Source: Pararhizobium sp. IMCC3301
GTDB taxonomy: Bacteria; Pseudomonadota; Alphaproteobacteria; Rhizobiales; GCA-2746425
DNA length: 64,000 nt
Assembly (NCBI RefSeq): GCF_030758315.1
Contig: NZ_CP132336.1
Coordinates: 1,736,001 to 1,800,000 of the forward strand
Direction: 5' to 3'
Made by a program: the position numbers and the translations under genes. A model generated the notes under the pieces. It saw only the letters and a list, made by a program, of their open reading frames with translations. It did no database searches and was not told where the DNA came from. Below are positions 8,575 to 18,188 of the stretch, piece after piece; the stretch's first letter is position 1; each line of letters opens with the position of its first letter.

Positions 8575-8935
8575 AATGTTCGGATCTGTTGCGTTAGGTT
8601 GTCGGTGATGATGCGATGAAGCGGCCTGCCGGCTTTCTTCGCGAGCACTTTCAGCAATCGTCTGGCTGCCCTGTTGTCGCGTCTGCGTTGCAGGATTGCG
8701 CCAGGACCAATTCATTCTGATCGACGGCGCGATGAGCGCAATCGCTGGCCAAACTTGGTCACACACCCGCAGGGCGTCTCGTAAGAAACGTCAATTCCAC
8801 GCTCGCGCAGAAGTTCTTCAACCAAGCAAAGGCTGAGGTTGAAGCGGATCTACAGCCATGCCGCAAGGGTGATAATCTCAATCGGTAAGCGGTGGCGTTT
8901 GTAGCTGGGGAACGGTTTGCCATCTCATCCCGACT
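8575..8935 (-). pseudogene. Decayed IS6-like transposase remnant
   Basis: Conceptual translation of the minus strand gives fragments typical of IS6/IS240-type transposases. YKRHRLPIEIITLAAWL, an in-frame stop, then FNLSLCLVEELLRERGIDVSYET is the N-terminal zinc-finger/HTH-adjacent part. RDNRAARRLLKVLAKKAG followed by PLHRIITDNL comes from the region near the second catalytic Asp. The middle, including the first DDE residue, appears deleted and frames change. No terminal inverted repeats were recognised. It is a dead element. Confidence 0.7.
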
Positions 8936-9388
8936 GGACGCCTCTATCCAGCGCGTAGTGCTATTCGCCAAATCGATTGTGTTTTATCCGTTGAACCAAC
9001 GCCCCAGACCTAGATGCAATGACTGTTGCATTGACCAATTGTCTCTCGAAGCTTGTAATAAACAATGATCTGTCGATTTGGCTTTTTGCCAATCGTCACA
9101 CATTCGCAGCGTCATCCAGCAAACATTTCGCGCGGTTGGACCTTTATTTTTTTCCCAAGATGTGATGTCCGGCTCGCAGACACTGGCAGCAGATTGTACA
9201 CCAGACAGGAGGTGACACCATCGTGCCTGAAGCGTGCGCGATATTGGTCCGGAGCACATCTTCTACCGGGCAACATGAACGTGACCTGCCCGGCCGCCGC
9301 ATCGGGCATGGCAATTCCGCACCGGGGCGGATTGACAGAGTTCATCGCACCCCTGTCTGCGCCCGTCCTTGTAATGTGAGTGGTCATC
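8936..9388. other. Intergenic scar without a recognised gene
   Basis: This 450-bp stretch lies between the transposase remnant and the reductase pseudogene. Frames on both strands are short and show no motif I recognise. The AT-richer patch around 9050-9160 has no clear promoter. It probably belongs to the same decayed insertion scar. Confidence 0.45.
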
Positions 9389-10345
9389 ATGTCAGCCTCC
9401 AAAACCACTTCTGTCCAGACCACCGCCGAGGAACCCCAGAGCGACGCCGCTGCCCGCAGAGCCAGGCCGCTACCATCTCTTCGTCGCACTCAACTGCCCG
9501 TGGTGCTTCCGGGTCACGCTGGCAAGGAATATCCTTGGCCTTCAGGATAGCATCACTCTCGACGTCGCCTTCCCCAACAGGACCGACGATGATGATCCTG
9601 CCGGGACGGGGCTGTGGGAGTTCAACCCACAGCGCAGCGCAACGCTCACAGCAACCACATTGCCGGAATGCACGGCAGAAACCGCTACCAGCAAGCAGTA
9701 CAGACTTGTCAGGCAGATATACCAGGCCGAGGCGTCGCAGGAAACCAGTCTGCCTATCCTGTATGACAGGAAAAACAAGCGGATTGTGTCGAATGAAAGC
9801 GCCGAAATCATTCGTATGTTAAACAGCCAAGCGGGCCCGCTCGGCTGTTCCCTGTCCGATGCGGATCGACCCGATCTGTTACCCGCAAGGTGCAGTTAAT
9901 GCGACCTTCCGAGACGAAAACGACACGCTCAACGAACAGATTTACGTCACCATCAACAACGGTGCATACAAGGCCGGGCTTTCCTCCAGCCAAGAAATCT
10001 ATGCCGCAAACTTTACCAGCTATTTCGCTACGCTTGAGGGTCTGCAACAGCGTCTGGACGCCAACAACCGTCCGTTCCTGACCGGTAATACTTTCACCGA
10101 GGCCGACCTGCACCTGTTTCCGACACTCTACCGGCACGACCCGGCGTACTATCTGCGCATGAAGTTGAACGGTGCCAGGGTGTTGCATTATCCGCAGCTT
10201 TGGCGTTGGTTTTGCCGGGTCTACGCCCTGCCCGGCGTCGGCTCGAGCCGTTCCCTGCTGAACTGCCATCAGGGTTATTTTGGCCGGTCCGGGAACAATG
10301 TGGTGCCGTTGGGGCCGTTGCGCCCGTGGATCTATCCTGACGCAT
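9389..10345 (+). pseudogene. Frameshifted glutathionyl-hydroquinone reductase (Ecm4/YqjG family)
   Basis: Family sequence is spread over three frames. The N-terminus starts at ATG 9389 in one frame. A second frame carries PAEPGRYHLFVALNCPWC (CPWC-type active site), then TSLPILYDRKNKRIVSNESAEI as far as about 9830. A third frame from about 9859 carries LNEQIYVTINNGAYKAG, LTGNTFTEADLHLFPTLYR and the C-terminal GYFGRSGNNVVPLGPL. These are diagnostic for S-glutathionyl-hydroquinone reductases. At least two frameshifts separate the parts, so no complete enzyme can be made without recoding. Sequencing error is unlikely to account for two breaks but cannot be excluded. It is convergent with the LysR gene. 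Confidence 0.72.
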
Positions 10346-10392
10346 GTCAGCGGCCGGATCTTCCTGACCACAGGCTCGCCACCCACCACGCT

Positions 10393-11265
10393 CTATCTGG
10401 CAATGAATTCGGTGACATATTTCATGAATTTGCGCACCCGCAAATCCTGATAGGATTCGCGCGAGGCCACCAGCCAGAGCCCGCTGACCAGTTTGTCGTG
10501 CGAAAAGCACTTCACCAGATCGGCTATCGGATCGGCCTCGACACAGGGCAGCACGCCAACTGCGCTTTCCGTGCGCAGGGATGCCGACATGGTGACAATC
10601 GAATCCGCTGTGCTGACAATTTTTTCGGGATCCAGTTGCGGCTCCAGCCACTTCAGCAACCCCACGCTCTGCATCATCGGCTCGGGATAGCTGAGAATAC
10701 AATGACTATTCATATCTTCGACGCATCCCGGCATGCCGTGTGAGGCAAGATAGGCCTTGCTGCAATACACCGCCCAATGCACGGTCAGCAGCTTTTTCGC
10801 AATCAGTGTATCGCCCTTGATGGTGTCAGCAGCACGCACGGCAATGTCGGCCTCGCCATTTTCCAGCGACACGTAATGCTCGGCGGCATTGGTTTCAAAA
10901 AAGATGTCGGGGTTGAGTTGCCGGAAGCCCGACACAAGCGGCAGCACCCAGATGTTCATCACCGAATGGGCTGCCGACACCCGGATTTTCCCGTCCGACG
11001 CCCTGACCAGATGCTCCGCCCGCAGTGACACATTCCCGGCGGCGGCGGCCATGTGGCCGGCCACATCAATCATGGCGGACCCCTGCGCGGTCAGGGCATA
11101 GCCGCGGGTATCGCGTTCAAACAGTGTCACACCCAGCGCTTCCTCCAGCGCCGTGATCCGTCTGCTGACAGTTGTCTGGTTCATGTTCAGTGTCTTTGAC
11201 GCAGCCAGCGTCGATCCCTCGCCGGCAACGGCTAGAAAAATCCGAATATCGTTCCAGTCATACAT
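10393..11265 (-). CDS. LysR-family transcriptional regulator
   Basis: A 290-residue LysR regulator. The winged HTH lies at residues 3-62 (DWNDIRIFLAVAGEGSTLAASKTLNMNQTTVSRRITALE) and is followed by the linker helix and a periplasmic-binding-protein-like effector domain. Start at 11265 gives the canonical N-terminus; the frame stays open upstream to 11361 without a better ribosome site. It is divergent from the secreted-protein gene at 11457, the usual arrangement for a LysR target, with GCCAC-N4-GTGGC at 11325-11338 as a possible binding element. Effector unknown. Confidence 0.92.
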   Translation of the reverse strand: MYDWNDIRIFLAVAGEGSTLAASKTLNMNQTTVSRRITALEEALGVTLFERDTRGYALTAQGSAMIDVAGHMAAAAGNVSLRAEHLVRASDGKIRVSAAHSVMNIWVLPLVSGFRQLNPDIFFETNAAEHYVSLENGEADIAVRAADTIKGDTLIAKKLLTVHWAVYCSKAYLASHGMPGCVEDMNSHCILSYPEPMMQSVGLLKWLEPQLDPEKIVSTADSIVTMSASLRTESAVGVLPCVEADPIADLVKCFSHDKLVSGLWLVASRESYQDLRVRKFMKYVTEFIAR

Positions 11266-11456
11266 GGGGCTCAACCTTGCCCAACTCTGCACCATTGCCG
11301 AACTGTTCTGCAAGCGGCCATATTGCCACAACCGTGGCGCAGGCGCATCATTATGAGGCAAGACCCGGGGACCCTAAGCGCAGCATTTGGCTGCGTGGCC
11401 ATCATATGCCGGTTCCCGGGAGGCTTGGGCAACGAACTTTCACCAGGGAGAGAACT

Positions 11457-12059
11457 ATGAGTCGTTCGTTAAAATTGCTCATCATGGCATCTGTTTGTAC
11501 CGCGTTTGTTTCACCAGTTTGGGCACAAAGTGACTCGGCCGAAATCGCCGCTGTCGCTGCGGCAACAGAGAAGTACAAGGATGTCAACATGGCGCTGGCG
11601 GATGGATTTATCCCCGACCCGTCGGGCATGTGCGTATCCGCCGCCGAGGAAGGCCTTCCGGCGGAATTGGGTGCCATGGGCATCCACTATCTGAATATGG
11701 CCAAACTGAAGATTACCGGCGGCGATCCGCGTATCGACGGCATGAGTACCCATACCGATTTCATGAAACCCGCTGTCCTGCTGTATGAACCGCAGGCAGA
11801 CGGATCAATGGAACTGGTCGGTGTCGAAAACCTGGTGTTTCAGAAGGCCTGGGCAGACGCCGGCAACACGCAGCCGCCTTCATTTGGCGGCTCGGCATGG
11901 GATGCAATGGCTGACGACCCGGCCACAAAAGGCGATGAAGCCCACGGCTTTGCCCCACATTACGACCGCCATGTCTGGACCGTCCGCAGCAATTCCGCTG
12001 GAGTTCTGGCGCCGTTCAATCCGGATGTGACATGCGCCAATCATAAAATGGGCAACTAA
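11457..12059 (+). CDS. Conserved secreted protein of unknown function
   Basis: A 200-residue protein with a signal peptide (LLIMASVCTAFVSPVWAQ). The mature part carries motifs seen in a widespread uncharacterised bacterial family: MGIHYLN, AVLLYEP, a region around PPSFGG, and the end HVWTVRSNSAGVLAPFNPDVTC. Two cysteines (in SGMCVS and DVTCAN) may form a disulfide. The start follows GGGAGAGAACT. It is divergent from the LysR gene and probably under its control. No enzymatic motif is recognised and I assign no function. Confidence 0.8.
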   Translation: MSRSLKLLIMASVCTAFVSPVWAQSDSAEIAAVAAATEKYKDVNMALADGFIPDPSGMCVSAAEEGLPAELGAMGIHYLNMAKLKITGGDPRIDGMSTHTDFMKPAVLLYEPQADGSMELVGVENLVFQKAWADAGNTQPPSFGGSAWDAMADDPATKGDEAHGFAPHYDRHVWTVRSNSAGVLAPFNPDVTCANHKMGN

Positions 12060-12095
12060 CCATCCAAATGGCGCCAGATCAGTAATGGCACCAAC

Positions 12096-12120
12096 GGGAG
12101 CCGGGTTCTGCCCGGCTTCC
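12096..12120 (+). terminator. Terminator-like hairpin after the secreted protein gene
   Basis: A 10-bp stem with one G-T wobble (GGGAGCCGGG paired with CCCGGCTTCC) and loop TTCTG, starting 36 bp after the stop codon. No T tract follows, so efficiency as an intrinsic terminator is uncertain. Confidence 0.5.
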
Positions 12121-12241
12121 GACCGTGTGCAGCGACCCGCTCCTGCAAACCTGCTGAACCGTTCTGCATCCAGGGCCATTCCCGCAAGTGCTGGTCCGGA
12201 GCAATATGGCGATGTAATCCAGCTCAACAAGGAGAACGAAG

Positions 12242-13138
12242 ATGACCGCCCTGCCCACAAAGCTCCGCGAGATGCACAATCATCATATCGACAGCACGGT
12301 GTGGAACGACATCAAATTCCGTGACGACGATATTGTCATAGCAACCTATGCCAAATCCGGCACAACCTGGATGCAGCAGATTATCAGCCAGTTGCTGTTT
12401 GAGGGGCGCACTGATCTGCCCGTCGCCGAAATGTCGCCCTGGGTTGATTTGCGCATTCCGCCAAAGGAAATCAAACTTCCAGAAATTGAAAAGCAGCAGC
12501 ATCGCCGCTTTCTGAAAACCCATCTGCCGGTCGATGCGCTGGTTTTTTCCGACACTGCCAAATACATCTATATCGGAAGGGATGGCCGCGATGTGATGTG
12601 GTCATTGTACAACCATCATGCCACAGCCAATGAAATGTGGTACGACGCGCTGAATAATACGCCTGGTCGCGTCGGCCCGGAAATCGGCAAACCACCAGCC
12701 ACTGCTGCGGAATATTTCGAACACTGGCTCGACAATGATGGTGCGCCGTTCTGGCCCTATTGGGAGAATATCCGCAGCTGGTGGGAGATCCGCGACCTGG
12801 CCAATGTGAAGCTGGTCCATTTTGCCGATCTGAAGCGCGATCTGCCGGAAGGGATCAAAGCAATTGCCGAGTTCCTGGATATCGAGATCGCTCCGGAAAC
12901 CATGGATGACATCCTGCAGCATTGCTCGTTTGAATACATGAAAGCAAATGCCACAGCATCCGTGCCGCTGGGGGGTGCGTTCTGGGAAGGTGGCGCCAGA
13001 ACTTTTATTCACAAGGGCCGCAATGGCCGCTGGGTCGACGAGCTAAGCCCGCAGGTGAGCGACCGGTATAGCGCCCGCGCCGAGCAGGAACTGGGTCAGG
13101 ACTGCGCCCGATGGCTGGCTGAAGGCACCTTGCGCTGA
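12242..13138 (+). CDS. Sulfotransferase (PAPS-dependent)
   Basis: A 298-residue cytosolic-type sulfotransferase. The 5'-phosphosulfate-binding loop YAKSGTTWMQQ lies near residues 38-48 and the 3'-phosphate-binding motif YIGRDGRDVMWS near 107-118. The C-terminal GKGRNGRW-like signature appears as HKGRNGRWVDE. It transfers sulfate from PAPS to a hydroxyl or amine acceptor; the acceptor is unknown. AAGGAG stands 7 bases before the ATG. The gene is separated from the secreted-protein gene by a hairpin and ends convergent to the P-type ATPase. Confidence 0.92.
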   Translation: MTALPTKLREMHNHHIDSTVWNDIKFRDDDIVIATYAKSGTTWMQQIISQLLFEGRTDLPVAEMSPWVDLRIPPKEIKLPEIEKQQHRRFLKTHLPVDALVFSDTAKYIYIGRDGRDVMWSLYNHHATANEMWYDALNNTPGRVGPEIGKPPATAAEYFEHWLDNDGAPFWPYWENIRSWWEIRDLANVKLVHFADLKRDLPEGIKAIAEFLDIEIAPETMDDILQHCSFEYMKANATASVPLGGAFWEGGARTFIHKGRNGRWVDELSPQVSDRYSARAEQELGQDCARWLAEGTLR

Positions 13139-13157
13139 GCCTGGTCGCAGGCCAGGC
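13139..13157. terminator. Short hairpin between convergent genes
   Basis: GCCTGG and CCAGGC arms with a 7-base loop immediately follow the sulfotransferase stop and precede the end of the convergent ATPase gene. The stem is only 6 bp and has no T run. Confidence 0.4.
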
Positions 13158-13160
13158 AAT

Positions 13161-15938
13161 TCATTGCTGATGTCTGCGGGTCATCGCCGCATAAATTCGC
13201 TTCTCTATCTCCAGGATCAGCAGAACCACAACCCCTGCGGCGATGATCTGAGCGCCCTGGGCAAAGCTCAATGGGCGGGTGTCAAAAAATGTTCTCATGA
13301 AAGGCGCATAGGTGAACGCGATCTGCAGCGCGCTCACCGCCCCCACGGCGATCAGCACGGCGGGCGTTCCCACAATGCCATGCCAGGTGATTGACGGCGC
13401 TTTCAAATAGCGCACGCTGAAAAGATAAAATATCTCAAGCACCACAAGCGTGTTGACGACAATGGTGCGGGCTTCCTCAACATTCGCGCCCTGCGCCTGC
13501 ACCAGCGCGAACATGCCGGAGAGAACACCGAGAAACAGGGTCGAGACGAACCCCACACGCCAGATCAGAAACCCCGAGAGTATGGCTTCTCCGGCAGCCC
13601 GTGGCGGACGGCGCATGATATCAGGCTCGGCCGGTTCAAAGGCAAACGCCAGCGCCAGGGTGACCGCCGTAACCATATTCACCCACAAAATCTGCACCGG
13701 TGTGATCGGCAAGGTGGAGCCGAGCAGAATGGCCGCCATCATGACAAGCGCCTCGCCGCCATTGGTCGGCAGGATAAACAGAATTGCCTTTTTCAGATTG
13801 TCATAGACGGTCCGGCCAGTGCGGACAGCCTCTGCAATCGTCGCGAAATTATCGTCGGCAAGCACCATCTCCGCCGCCTCCTTCGCCGCTTCGCTGCCAT
13901 TGCGTCCCATCGCAATTCCCACATCGGCGCGTTTCAGTGCCGGTGCATCATTGACGCCGTCACCGGTCATCGCGACCACTTCACCGCTGGCCTGCAGGGC
14001 CATCACCAGGCGCAATTTGTGCTCCGGGCTGGTGCGTGCAAACACCGCTGTGTCCTGAACCCGGCGCCGCAGGGTTTCATCATCCAGCGTGTCAATTGCG
14101 TGGCCGGTCAGGACTGCATCCGGATTTTCCAGGCCAAGCTGCCGGGCGATCGCCCTTGCTGTCCCGGCATGATCGCCGGTGATCATCTTCACATCGATCC
14201 CTGCGCTCCGGCATTCAGCAACGGCAGCAATGGCCTCTGCACGCGGCGGGTCGATCAGGCCGAACAAGCCAAGCATGGTCAGTCCGGATTCAACATCGTC
14301 GACGGACAACGCCGGATGCGGCCTGCCGGTGGCCTTCACCGCAATGGCGAGGACCCGCTGGCCACGAGCTGCAATTTCTTCGACCTGAGACTGCCAGTAA
14401 TCTGTGTCGAGCAGCTCATCGCCATTGCTGCCACGCTGTTGCCCGCACATCTGCAGCATACGTTCCGGCGCTCCCTTGACGTAGATGACCCCCTCACCGC
14501 CCGGGCTGTGCAGCAGAACCGCCATAAAGCGGTGCCGGGCATCAAACGGAATAACGTCACTGCGCGGCAGAGCACTGGTTTCGGTGTTCTCGTCCAGCCC
14601 GGCCTTACCGGCAAGAGCAACCAGAGCACCTTCCATCGGATCGCCCTCAATGGTCCATCGGTCATTTAGCTGATTGAGGCTGGCATCATTGCACAGCAGC
14701 CCCGCACGGGCGATTTCACGCAGCACCGGGTGGTTGCCGGCCTCAACTGCCTGCCCCTCCGACGCAAATTCGCCATGCGGCGCATAGCCAGCACCGCTCA
14801 CTGTGAACCGGTGTCTGGCGGTTGCAATTGAAACGACCGCCATTTCGTTGCGTGTCAGGGTGCCGGTCTTGTCAGAACAGATCACCGAGACCGATCCAAG
14901 TGTCTCGATGGCCGGCAGGCGCCGGACAATGGCGTTGCGCCGTGCCATGCCCTGCACACCAATGGCAAGGGTAATGGTCAGGATCGCCGGAAGCCCTTCC
15001 GGAATAGCAGCAACTGTCAGCCCGACCACAGCGATGAAAATCTCGCTGAAACTGTAGTCGCGAACCAGCAGGCCGAACATCAGCACGAGGACGGCGATGC
15101 CCAGGACAGACCCTGTCAACCACCTGGCAAACACGCCCATCTGCCGTGTCAACGGCGTCTGCAGTGTCGTCACCTCCGCCAGCATCGAACTGATCCGGCC
15201 AATCTCTGTGTCGGCCCCGGTGGCAACGACGACGCCTTTTCCCTGGCCATAGCTCACCAGCGTGCCGCTGAACGCCATTGAACTACGGTCCCCAAGCGCC
15301 ACGGTTTTGCCAACCGCCAGCGTCGATTTCTCTACTGCAACAGATTCACCGGTCAGCACCGCTTCTTCGATTCTCAGGCTGCTGGCCTCTGTCAGCCGCA
15401 GATCAGCGGGCACCCGCGCGCCCGCTTCAAACAGCACAATATCGCCCGGCACCAGCTCACTGCCCGGCACGGTGCGGCGCTGGCCCTGGCGGATAATGCT
15501 GGCCTTCGGTGCCAGCATATTGCGGATCGCATTCAACGCATTTTCCGCCTTGCCTTCCTGCACAAAGCCGATCACCGCATTGACCATGACAACGGCCAGA
15601 ATGACCAGCGCGTCGAGCCAGTGGCCCAGCAATGCGGTCACCGCGCCGGCACCGATCAGCACATAGATCATGACATCATGAAATTGCGCAAAAAACCTTA
15701 GAAGCGCTCCGCGCCGTTTTGTCGGCGGCAACAGGTTGGGACCGAACCGGGCCAGACGATCGCGCGCCTGCTCTTCGCTAAGACCGGTCGCACCGGATTG
15801 CTGAAACGCCAGGGCTTCATCAACGGAAACAGCGTGCCAGGCCCGCTCGCCTTGCGGTGCTGCGGAGATTTCGTCCGTTGCAAGATTACGCTGTATCACC
15901 GTCATGAAATTATCCGTCCTGATCCGGCCCGCAGGCAT
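13161..15938 (-). CDS. P2-type cation-transporting ATPase
   Basis: A 925-residue HAD-type cation pump. Visible landmarks are an N-terminal cation-ATPase domain, LTGES near residue 193, the M4 ion-site motif PEGLP near 312, the phosphorylation site DKTGTLT near 355, TGDGVNDAP near 655, and the C-terminal helices M5-M10. M5 keeps the TNGGE pair. In M6 (LWVNMVTAVTLA) the position equivalent to the SERCA Asp ligand is Ala, so it is probably not a standard Ca2+ pump. Start 15938 has GGAG at good spacing; ATG 15905 is an alternative. An FNR/FixK-like box lies about 95 bp upstream, suggesting low-oxygen induction. Confidence 0.92.
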   Translation of the reverse strand: MPAGRIRTDNFMTVIQRNLATDEISAAPQGERAWHAVSVDEALAFQQSGATGLSEEQARDRLARFGPNLLPPTKRRGALLRFFAQFHDVMIYVLIGAGAVTALLGHWLDALVILAVVMVNAVIGFVQEGKAENALNAIRNMLAPKASIIRQGQRRTVPGSELVPGDIVLFEAGARVPADLRLTEASSLRIEEAVLTGESVAVEKSTLAVGKTVALGDRSSMAFSGTLVSYGQGKGVVVATGADTEIGRISSMLAEVTTLQTPLTRQMGVFARWLTGSVLGIAVLVLMFGLLVRDYSFSEIFIAVVGLTVAAIPEGLPAILTITLAIGVQGMARRNAIVRRLPAIETLGSVSVICSDKTGTLTRNEMAVVSIATARHRFTVSGAGYAPHGEFASEGQAVEAGNHPVLREIARAGLLCNDASLNQLNDRWTIEGDPMEGALVALAGKAGLDENTETSALPRSDVIPFDARHRFMAVLLHSPGGEGVIYVKGAPERMLQMCGQQRGSNGDELLDTDYWQSQVEEIAARGQRVLAIAVKATGRPHPALSVDDVESGLTMLGLFGLIDPPRAEAIAAVAECRSAGIDVKMITGDHAGTARAIARQLGLENPDAVLTGHAIDTLDDETLRRRVQDTAVFARTSPEHKLRLVMALQASGEVVAMTGDGVNDAPALKRADVGIAMGRNGSEAAKEAAEMVLADDNFATIAEAVRTGRTVYDNLKKAILFILPTNGGEALVMMAAILLGSTLPITPVQILWVNMVTAVTLALAFAFEPAEPDIMRRPPRAAGEAILSGFLIWRVGFVSTLFLGVLSGMFALVQAQGANVEEARTIVVNTLVVLEIFYLFSVRYLKAPSITWHGIVGTPAVLIAVGAVSALQIAFTYAPFMRTFFDTRPLSFAQGAQIIAAGVVVLLILEIEKRIYAAMTRRHQQ

Positions 15939-16029
15939 GCAAGGTCTCCGGCGGCCTGAACTGTCGTGTCATTTCAACTGTTATTCCGCAGCCTGCGCCG
16001 CACCTTCGCCGATCAATGCCGCATCATCC

Positions 16030-16043
16030 TTGACGCAGATCAA
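16030..16043 (-). promoter_or_regulatory. FNR/FixK-like box upstream of the cation ATPase
   Basis: TTGACGCAGATCAA matches TTGA-N6-TCAA. It is centred about 98 bp upstream of the ATPase start at 15938, a distance compatible with a class II activator site at -41.5 and a leader of about 57 nt. Confidence 0.6.
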
Positions 16044-16193
16044 AGCTGTAAAACTGCAGTGTATCGCGATTGCGTCCCAGGTAAAATTTGCAAGGAAAAA
16101 TCAAGCCGCACCGGCTCCTCATCAGTTTTCATCGCAATTATTACGGTCTTAAATCAGATAGGTCTGGCAGGTCCGTCAGGGGCAAATTGAAAC

Positions 16194-16643
16194 TTACCGG
16201 TGTTCAGAATTTGCAAGTCTTTTCAAATACCACAACGCCACCAGTGGCACGACGATCCATTGCAGGATCGGCGACAGACCGGTTCCGAACAATGGCAGTG
16301 TCGGCATGTCGGCATCGTAGGTCCAGCGCCGCAGAATCTCAGTGTTGAGATACTCCAGGAAGACAGTGATCACCAGTCCTGCAGCCAGAAACACAATGAC
16401 ATTGCGCCGGTCAAGTGCAGCAATCCATTGCCGCCCGGACAGCAGAGCCACTGCCCAGAACGCAACAAGCCCGATCACCACATCGCCCAGCGTCGCCTGA
16501 AGGCAGACACGAATTGCCGCCAGATGGGACACGTCATCCAGGCTGGAAAACAGTGGCGACTGTAGAATTTCCCATGCAAAATGTAACAGGAAGGTCAGGA
16601 TCACCAGGTCGATTTCCGGGTATCTGGACAACAGAATTTTCAC
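16194..16643 (-). CDS. Conserved membrane protein of unknown function
   Basis: A 149-residue hydrophobic protein with about four helices. Notable conserved-looking residues are LHFAWEILQSPLF at the first helix, LGDVVIGL, and the C-terminal GLSPILQWIVVPLVALWYLKR. I do not recognise a named family. It lies downstream of the DUF6629-like gene on the same strand and may be co-transcribed with it. It ends 150 bp before the FNR/FixK-like box of the ATPase. Confidence 0.75.
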   Translation of the reverse strand: MKILLSRYPEIDLVILTFLLHFAWEILQSPLFSSLDDVSHLAAIRVCLQATLGDVVIGLVAFWAVALLSGRQWIAALDRRNVIVFLAAGLVITVFLEYLNTEILRRWTYDADMPTLPLFGTGLSPILQWIVVPLVALWYLKRLANSEHR

Positions 16644-16688
16644 AAGATCAACCTCGTTCCGTAGCGCCGGATCGCTCCATCATCTTCG

Positions 16689-17375
16689 TCAGGCGAAGAG
16701 AACGGGACATTCACGGGCGCATTTATTGCGTAATATGATGTAGATCAGATGCAGCGTCCCGAGCCCTGCCAGCAGGCAGAAGAACGAGATATAGGCATAG
16801 CGCAGCAGCGTCACGTCGATGATCACCACGGCGATGATCGTCAGACCGAAATAACGCACATGTAGATAGCGTGACATCAGCGGTGGAACGATAATCAGAA
16901 ACAGATAAATAAAATAGGTGACCCAGCGCGGCATCAGATAGTCTAGCAGCATCGTACCCTCATAGGCCAGGGAATCCTGATTGACCTGGACCTCGACCCA
17001 TTCCGGGTTCAACACATGCGGCACATACAGCAGAAGACCGAACAGGATACCGATCGCGGAGAATACCAGAAACAGCTTTTTGCGCGGGCTGTCCGGCGGC
17101 TCAAGAACGTAGATCGAGATCGGAATCCAGATCGGCCACATGAACCATGTGAAGAAGATAAAACCCATCGCCCCCCATAAAATCGTGAAGGGATCGCCGC
17201 CGTTCACGCCCAGCCAGACATTTCCCTCCATGAATTGCTGAAGGCCGGCGAATAAAGGCATCAGCGCAACCGGCAGATAACGCCTGTTGATCTGCCAGGC
17301 TTTCCAGCTGGCAAATGCGCCGCCCCCCACCAAAAAGACACTGGCGCTAAAACTGACTTCTGCAGACAGACACAT
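16689..17375 (-). CDS. DUF6629-like seven-helix membrane protein
   Basis: A 228-residue membrane protein opening with MCLSAEVSFSASVFLVGGG and then LPVALMPLFAGLQQFMEGNVW, the hallmark start of the DUF6629 family. Seven or so hydrophobic helices cover the chain. Biochemical role is unknown. It heads a two-gene unit with the smaller membrane protein downstream. Confidence 0.8.
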   Translation of the reverse strand: MCLSAEVSFSASVFLVGGGAFASWKAWQINRRYLPVALMPLFAGLQQFMEGNVWLGVNGGDPFTILWGAMGFIFFTWFMWPIWIPISIYVLEPPDSPRKKLFLVFSAIGILFGLLLYVPHVLNPEWVEVQVNQDSLAYEGTMLLDYLMPRWVTYFIYLFLIIVPPLMSRYLHVRYFGLTIIAVVIIDVTLLRYAYISFFCLLAGLGTLHLIYIILRNKCARECPVLFA

Positions 17376-17495
17376 ATACCAACCTCATGTCCCTGGCGGG
17401 TTGCATCGACCGCGCCGTGACCGGTGCGGTTCAGCACCGACCGCAGACGGCAATTACCCGTGCCTGGCACGGCGGGTCAGTTAAGTGCAAGTTTG

Positions 17496-18188
17496 TCAAA
17501 GACCCCAGGCATAATCGGGAATCCGGCTTAGATTGACCGAGACATGCCCGAGTCCTTCGATGTTGTCGAGGGCAATCCGCGCAGCTTCTTCTTCGGCATC
17601 AGACCCGGCAATGCCCCAGACATCTACGTGGTCACCACTGACGACCACATTCAGTTGAGCCGGGTTGAGACCGGGCACTTCTGCCAGGGCCCCCAGCACA
17701 ATGTCTCGCTTCTCGCGGTCGCCGCTCTGTGCATCAATTGTGGTCACGGGCGCAGCTGCAAGGGCTTGTAGCAAATTGGCCCGGCTGACGATGCCCACCA
17801 GATTGCCGTTCTCGACAACCGGCACGCGCTTGATCCGCTTTTCTTCCAGCAGCCGCGCAATCGCCGCGGCAGAGGTATCCGGCGTCACGACTTCCACATC
17901 TTCCGTCATAATGTCCCTGGCGCGACGGCCCCGCATCGCGACGAAATCAGCCGCCGACTCCTCAGGATCGGAGAACAGCGACAGCCACCACGATTTATGC
18001 CGTTTGACTGTGCCCTCGACCCGCCGCATCAGATCACCCTCACTGATCAGTCCGACCAGCGCACCGCTATCATCAATAATCGGAACCGCACTGATGTGAT
18101 GTTTCATCATCGCAGCGGTGATCTGTTCTACAGTCGAGTCCGGCGCGGCTGACACGACTTTTTTGGTCATGATGTCCTGTGCCTGCAT
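17496..18188 (-). CDS. CBS-domain pair protein with C-terminal BON domain
   Basis: A 230-residue cytosolic protein. The tandem CBS (Bateman) module has its first CBS at residues 7-62 (IMTKKVVSAAPDSTVEQ...GLISEGDLMRR) and its second near 93-147 (IMTEDVEVVTPDTS...GIVSRANLLQAL). A BON domain follows near 155-225. CBS pairs bind adenine nucleotides. Start at 18188 follows AAGGATA; the longer frame to 18308 includes a Cys-rich stretch without support. CBS-BON proteins are common in hypoxia and universal-stress regulons, which fits the neighbouring ATPase. Confidence 0.9.
   Translation of the reverse strand: MQAQDIMTKKVVSAAPDSTVEQITAAMMKHHISAVPIIDDSGALVGLISEGDLMRRVEGTVKRHKSWWLSLFSDPEESAADFVAMRGRRARDIMTEDVEVVTPDTSAAAIARLLEEKRIKRVPVVENGNLVGIVSRANLLQALAAAPVTTIDAQSGDREKRDIVLGALAEVPGLNPAQLNVVVSGDHVDVWGIAGSDAEEEAARIALDNIEGLGHVSVNLSRIPDYAWGL

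Noticed and set aside
9112-9489. A 125-codon minus-strand frame in the scar region
   Set aside because: No motif or ribosome site was seen, and it overlaps the start of the reductase pseudogene.
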